Origin: CAZWRV01 sp964636325
Lineage (GTDB): Bacteria > Verrucomicrobiota > Lentisphaeria > Victivallales > GWF2-50-93
Length of the DNA stretch: 18,299 nt
NCBI GenBank assembly: GCA_964636325.1
Contig: CAZWRV010000115.1
Coordinates: 1 to 18,299, forward strand
Direction of reading: 5' to 3'
Below, piece by piece: positions 14,835 to 18,299 of this stretch. Position numbers and translations under genes: made by a program. Below the pieces are notes generated by a model. The model worked only from the letters and a program-made list of their open reading frames with translations, searched no databases and was not told where the DNA came from. Position 1 is the stretch's first letter. Each line of letters opens with the position of its first letter.

Positions 14835-17800
14835 ATGAACGCCGCGGGAATCGCGAAAAAGCTCTTGTTCGCCGCCGGATGCTCGGCGGGGTTGTTTTTG
14901 GCGCAGTCTTCCTTCGGAGTTGATGCTCCACCCCCCCAGGCGGAGTCATACCGGGCGGAGGCCCGCGGCTTCGGTTCCGTCGAGGTGACGCTCCGCCCTC
15001 TCGGGGAGAAGAAAGACTCATCCCTGACCACCTTCGCCGCGCAGGACGCGGAGCATGCGAAAATCATCGCTTCGAAACGTCTGGCCGACATGCTCGGCTT
15101 CGGCGACATCAAGTTGGCAGCCGACAACAAGCTCCCCGGCACTACTCTCGAGCTTGATGGTGCCGGCTGCTGGCTGCTGGGGCTCAATGGCGCGGAATTC
15201 CTCGAGCTTTTCGCACCGACATGGGATATTCTTGCGAAATTCGCAAAGGACTGCGGAGCAGACGCTTGGAAACCGGTACCATCCAGGGCCTACCCGCGCT
15301 GGCTGGACTGCTTCGACAACGCCGGCCCGGGCATCTGGTGGGGCGGCGGCGGCGCGCCGGTGGACATCCCCTCCGAGTTCCCTTGGATCAAGGAGCGCGG
15401 CATCGCATTCAACTTCCACCCGCCCAACGAGGGGCGCTATGTGGCGCCGGGCGTGCTCGACACGACGCAGACCGACTGGTTCTCGGCAATGGCCGCCCGC
15501 TTCGACATCCCGTTCCGTGTCCACTGCTGGGAGCAGAAGCCCGTCTGGCTGTGGAACCGCGAGACACTGCCGTATGTGCGCCGGATTCCAGGCTACGGCC
15601 AAGGGAGGTTCGGCTATCCGAACAACGCCAGGGATTCCCTTTTCAGCATACCATACGGATCCGAACCGGTCTCGGCGAGCGATCCCTACACGCACGATTT
15701 CAGACAGCGCTTCATGAAGGGCTTGAGCAATGACCCCAACTTCCTCGGCTCCAAGGCGGTGTCCGAAATTCCAAATGCCGGGATCGGCATCTTGGCCGCA
15801 GTAGGAGGAATGCCTGAGACGAAGGCCTATTGGCATTGCTATCTGGTGAATGTGCTGGGGTTGGATCTGCCAAGGGTCGGCCTATTGCACCATGGCCGCC
15901 GGGACTTCTACAAAAGCTGGGAACAGGTCGAAGTGCCAAAGCCGCACGACTTCCTCGGCATGGACAGCGACAGCTTGGACATAACGGGCATCTGGGAGGG
16001 GAAGGCCGACCGTAACTTCAAAGGCGTTGAAGAGAAATGGTTCGCACCTGAGGCGATTGACGACAGCGGGTGGGTTCCTGTGCACTGCAACGAACAGATG
16101 CTGTTCCTATACCGAGGAGGGCAGCATGGCGGCATCAAGCACGCCGACTACTGGCTGCGCCGCAGAATACTTCTGAACGGACATCAGCTCGCGCGCCTGC
16201 GCTATCTTTATCTGATGCGGCCGGAGAATCATGGCGGCGGGAAAAAATATTGCGACGCCTATCTGAACGGTGCACCTCTCGCCCAAGTTACTCCGGACAG
16301 TTCTCAGATGATCGCCTTCGAATTGGGCGCTTCGACGAAGGAGGGCGAGAATCTGCTTTTCCTGCGCATGGAAGGGGAGCCGCCGGCAGGCCCCGTGCTT
16401 CTCGGCCCGCTGCCGCCGCGCCCCTACCCGCACATGACGCCGCCGGAGAACCGCCGCTGGTTCGACGCGACCAACTTCTCCGCCTGGCTGCGGATGCGCG
16501 GGGTCGAGCAGACCCTGCAGGCGATGCGCGCCGCCGATCCCAATCGTCCTCTGAAGATGATGGCCACCATCAACATGCTCGACATGTCCACCGAGCTTTG
16601 CGAGCGCTACGGCGCCTACCAGCACGACACCGGCGGCTCCGGCGGCTATTGGTGCCCGATGACCGGTGCGAGGCTTGCCCGCAGCCATGGCTTCCCCTGG
16701 AGCTGCGAGCAGGGCGGCCCGCCGCGCGACGCCGCCGACTTCCAGTCCCAGATCACCTTCTATCTCATGTACGGCAACGACGCTGTTGATCTCGTCTTCG
16801 CCACCACGCACTACAAGGACAAGCCTGACATCGCCGCTTGGTTCGACAAGAACCTCGAACTCATCAAGTGCATCGGCAAGATGCATCTGCCGACTCCGAA
16901 GATCGGCGTCCTGCGCTCCACCCGCGCCACGCGCCTCGGGTTCAGCGAGCCCTGGAACTGGGACATGGCCCGCGGCGCGCTCCAGGGCGTGGGACGCAAC
17001 TTCGCCTATGTCGAGGTGCCCGACATCCTCAACGGCACGATCGACCGGTTCCCGGTCGTGATGGACTGCGGCACCGTAATCCTCGACGCCGACGAGGTCG
17101 AGGGAATCAAACGCTACGTCGAGCGCGGCGGCGTCTTCATCGCCCAGCACCACACCGGCCGCCACTCGCCCGAACAGGCCGACGCCTGGCCGCTGGCCGC
17201 GTCGCTGGGCCTCAAGGTCATCCCCAAATGGATGAGCGACGAAAACTTCAACAAATGGGCCGACGCCAAGATCAGGTTCGATGCCGGCCAGAATCTGATG
17301 CCCAGCCTGCGCGGCAAGGAGATATTCGGCAGCGGCGTCGCCATCGACTGGCAGAACAAGGAGAACTCCGGCGCCGTCGCATACACCCCGGCGGATCAGG
17401 CCGGCGCGGACGTCCGGCCGGTGGCGACATGGCTCGATGACGGCAGCATGGCCGTCGCCGAAGCGCGGCTGGGCCGCGGCAGAGTCATCCTGCTCGGCAC
17501 CATCTTTTTCACCAGGATGCGCGACGCCAACGGAATCTGGGTCAACGAGGCGGAGCGCGGAAAGCTGCTCGACGAGTTCCTTGCCGGCGTCGGCGTCGGG
17601 CGCGACAGCTGGGCCGAGGGCGTCTGGGCCGAGATATGGCGCAGCAAAAACGGGGTCTACGACCTCTACCCGGTCGCCCGGATGACCCGCGGCGACAAGA
17701 CGCCGGCCAAGGCCAGCGCACAGGTGGCGCTGCGCCGCGCACATCCCGTCAGCGAACTTGTCGAAGTCAGCGCCCTGGGCCATCCCAAGGTGAAGGTCGA

Positions 17801-18269
17801 GAACAGGGACGGCAGAATTATCCTGCCGGACGCCGAATACGGCCAGATGCAGTCCCGGGTCTTCATCGCGCCGCGAGCCGAAATCGCCCGCTCGGGACTC
17901 GACTGGTTCCAGGCGCAGTCGAATATCTGGCGCGCCCTGCCCCCGCTGCCGCCCCTTACCAAGCCGGTTCCGATCCAGACGCCTGACGACGTGATTCCTG
18001 CCGCCGAAGGCTGGCGTATGAGCGTCGAATCCACGGCAGAAGACTGGATGCTGCCGGACTTCGCCGATGCCGGATGGAAGACCGTCAAGCTGGGCACTTT
18101 TGCCGCCCTGGGCCTCCCCGAGCAATCCTTGGCACGCTTCCGCAAGACGATAGACATCCCCGCCGGATGGCAGGAAAGGCAGATCAACCTTCAATTCAAC
18201 GCCGACGGCTGGTTCTGGGGCCTGGGGCCCGAAGGCCGCCTGTGGGTAAGTATTCAGCGAAGTATGTAG
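14835..18269 (+). CDS. Large secreted multidomain protein, putative glycoside hydrolase, probably 3'-truncated
   Basis: A 1144-residue protein with a signal peptide (MNAAGIAKKLLFAAGCSAGLFLAQSSFG). I do not recognise a named family. Residues about 40-125 resemble an alpha/beta N-terminal domain (EHAKIIASKRLADMLGF). About 128-370 and 540-700 look like two parts of a TIM barrel (WDILAKFAKDCGADAW; RRWFDATNFSAWLRMRGVEQTL), separated at about 380-520 by a jelly-roll-like domain (DYWLRRRILLNG, DAYLNGAPLAQV). About 728-870 resemble a GATase/trimerisation-like domain (VPDILNGTIDRFPVVMDCG, VEGIKRYVERGGVFIAQHH). A second beta-sandwich starts near 1058 but ends abruptly after GLGPEGRLW; the last seven residues (VSIQRSM) look foreign. 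AAGGAG precedes the ATG. Substrate and catalytic residues cannot be assigned. Confidence 0.8.
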   Translation: MNAAGIAKKLLFAAGCSAGLFLAQSSFGVDAPPPQAESYRAEARGFGSVEVTLRPLGEKKDSSLTTFAAQDAEHAKIIASKRLADMLGFGDIKLAADNKLPGTTLELDGAGCWLLGLNGAEFLELFAPTWDILAKFAKDCGADAWKPVPSRAYPRWLDCFDNAGPGIWWGGGGAPVDIPSEFPWIKERGIAFNFHPPNEGRYVAPGVLDTTQTDWFSAMAARFDIPFRVHCWEQKPVWLWNRETLPYVRRIPGYGQGRFGYPNNARDSLFSIPYGSEPVSASDPYTHDFRQRFMKGLSNDPNFLGSKAVSEIPNAGIGILAAVGGMPETKAYWHCYLVNVLGLDLPRVGLLHHGRRDFYKSWEQVEVPKPHDFLGMDSDSLDITGIWEGKADRNFKGVEEKWFAPEAIDDSGWVPVHCNEQMLFLYRGGQHGGIKHADYWLRRRILLNGHQLARLRYLYLMRPENHGGGKKYCDAYLNGAPLAQVTPDSSQMIAFELGASTKEGENLLFLRMEGEPPAGPVLLGPLPPRPYPHMTPPENRRWFDATNFSAWLRMRGVEQTLQAMRAADPNRPLKMMATINMLDMSTELCERYGAYQHDTGGSGGYWCPMTGARLARSHGFPWSCEQGGPPRDAADFQSQITFYLMYGNDAVDLVFATTHYKDKPDIAAWFDKNLELIKCIGKMHLPTPKIGVLRSTRATRLGFSEPWNWDMARGALQGVGRNFAYVEVPDILNGTIDRFPVVMDCGTVILDADEVEGIKRYVERGGVFIAQHHTGRHSPEQADAWPLAASLGLKVIPKWMSDENFNKWADAKIRFDAGQNLMPSLRGKEIFGSGVAIDWQNKENSGAVAYTPADQAGADVRPVATWLDDGSMAVAEARLGRGRVILLGTIFFTRMRDANGIWVNEAERGKLLDEFLAGVGVGRDSWAEGVWAEIWRSKNGVYDLYPVARMTRGDKTPAKASAQVALRRAHPVSELVEVSALGHPKVKVENRDGRIILPDAEYGQMQSRVFIAPRAEIARSGLDWFQAQSNIWRALPPLPPLTKPVPIQTPDDVIPAAEGWRMSVESTAEDWMLPDFADAGWKTVKLGTFAALGLPEQSLARFRKTIDIPAGWQERQINLQFNADGWFWGLGPEGRLWVSIQRSM

Positions 18270-18299
18270 CCAGCCTCAAGACAGCTGGCTTCTTTTCTT
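18246..18299 (+). mobile_element. Possible left end of an IS66-type insertion sequence
   Basis: The hydrolase reading frame loses family-like sequence exactly where GTAAGTATTCAGCGAAG begins (18246). IS66-family elements are known to begin with GTAA, to have short non-coding ends and to make 8-bp target duplications. If correct, the duplicated target would be 18238-18245 (GCCTGTGG), with its copy beyond this window. No transposase is visible, so the assignment rests on the terminus and the break in the protein. Confidence 0.4.
18268..18299 (+). terminator. Rho-independent terminator hairpin
   Basis: AGCCAGC (18268-18274) pairs perfectly with GCTGGCT (18284-18290) around a 9-nt loop, followed by TCTTTTCTT. 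It overlaps the last base pair of the hydrolase stop codon. It may belong to the inserted element, shielding it from outside transcription. Confidence 0.65.

Noticed and set aside
16107..18194. 695-codon open frame on the minus strand
   Set aside because: It runs antisense to the large secreted hydrolase, has no recognisable motifs and is low in complexity. It is explained by the scarcity of stop codons in GC-rich antisense frames.

Overview
The window looks like part of a GC-rich chromosome from a bacterium of the PVC group. I infer a Lentisphaerota/Kiritimatiellota-type polysaccharide degrader (Victivallis-like). The reasons are the mix of protein families (GHL6-type hydrolase, CE7 esterase with an extra N-terminal domain, GntR/LacI hybrid regulator, very large secreted hydrolase) and AT-rich palindromic repeats between GC-rich genes. 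No rRNA, tRNA or CRISPR array was seen, so the taxonomy is inference only.

Layout. 1-252: non-coding, with stem-loops and a double-hairpin repeat. 253-6887 (+): secreted GH10 xylanase, a class I PLP aminotransferase overlapping it by 4 nt, a cytoplasmic GH29 alpha-L-fucosidase, then a GHL6-type hydrolase (possibly a GH151-like fucosidase) after a small inverted-repeat element. 7085-10399 (+): a sugar-import locus with a periplasmic binding protein, a DUF3592 membrane protein, a 161-bp imperfect palindrome and a double-domain RbsA-type ATPase. No permease gene is present. 10405-14588 (-): secreted CE7 acetyl-xylan esterase, GH4 glycosidase and GntR/LacI regulator, transcribed in the order regulator, GH4, esterase. 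14589-14834: AT-rich divergent control region with a good sigma70-type promoter and two palindromes. 14835-18269 (+): a 1144-residue secreted multidomain protein, probably a glycoside hydrolase. Its C-terminal domain stops abruptly where the sequence becomes GTAAG followed by a terminator hairpin, resembling the left end of an IS66-type insertion sequence.

How the parts fit. The xylanase, acetyl esterase and large secreted protein would cut and deacetylate a decorated hemicellulose or fucose-containing glycan outside the cytoplasm. The binding protein and ATPase would import the products. The cytoplasmic GH29, GHL6 and NAD-dependent GH4 enzymes would trim the imported oligosaccharides. The GntR/LacI regulator probably senses a sugar and controls the divergent promoter and its own operon. 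The aminotransferase does not fit this scheme obviously. The least explained material is the set of structured intergenic elements, the permease-less transporter with a 161-bp palindrome inside it, and the apparent disruption of the large hydrolase.
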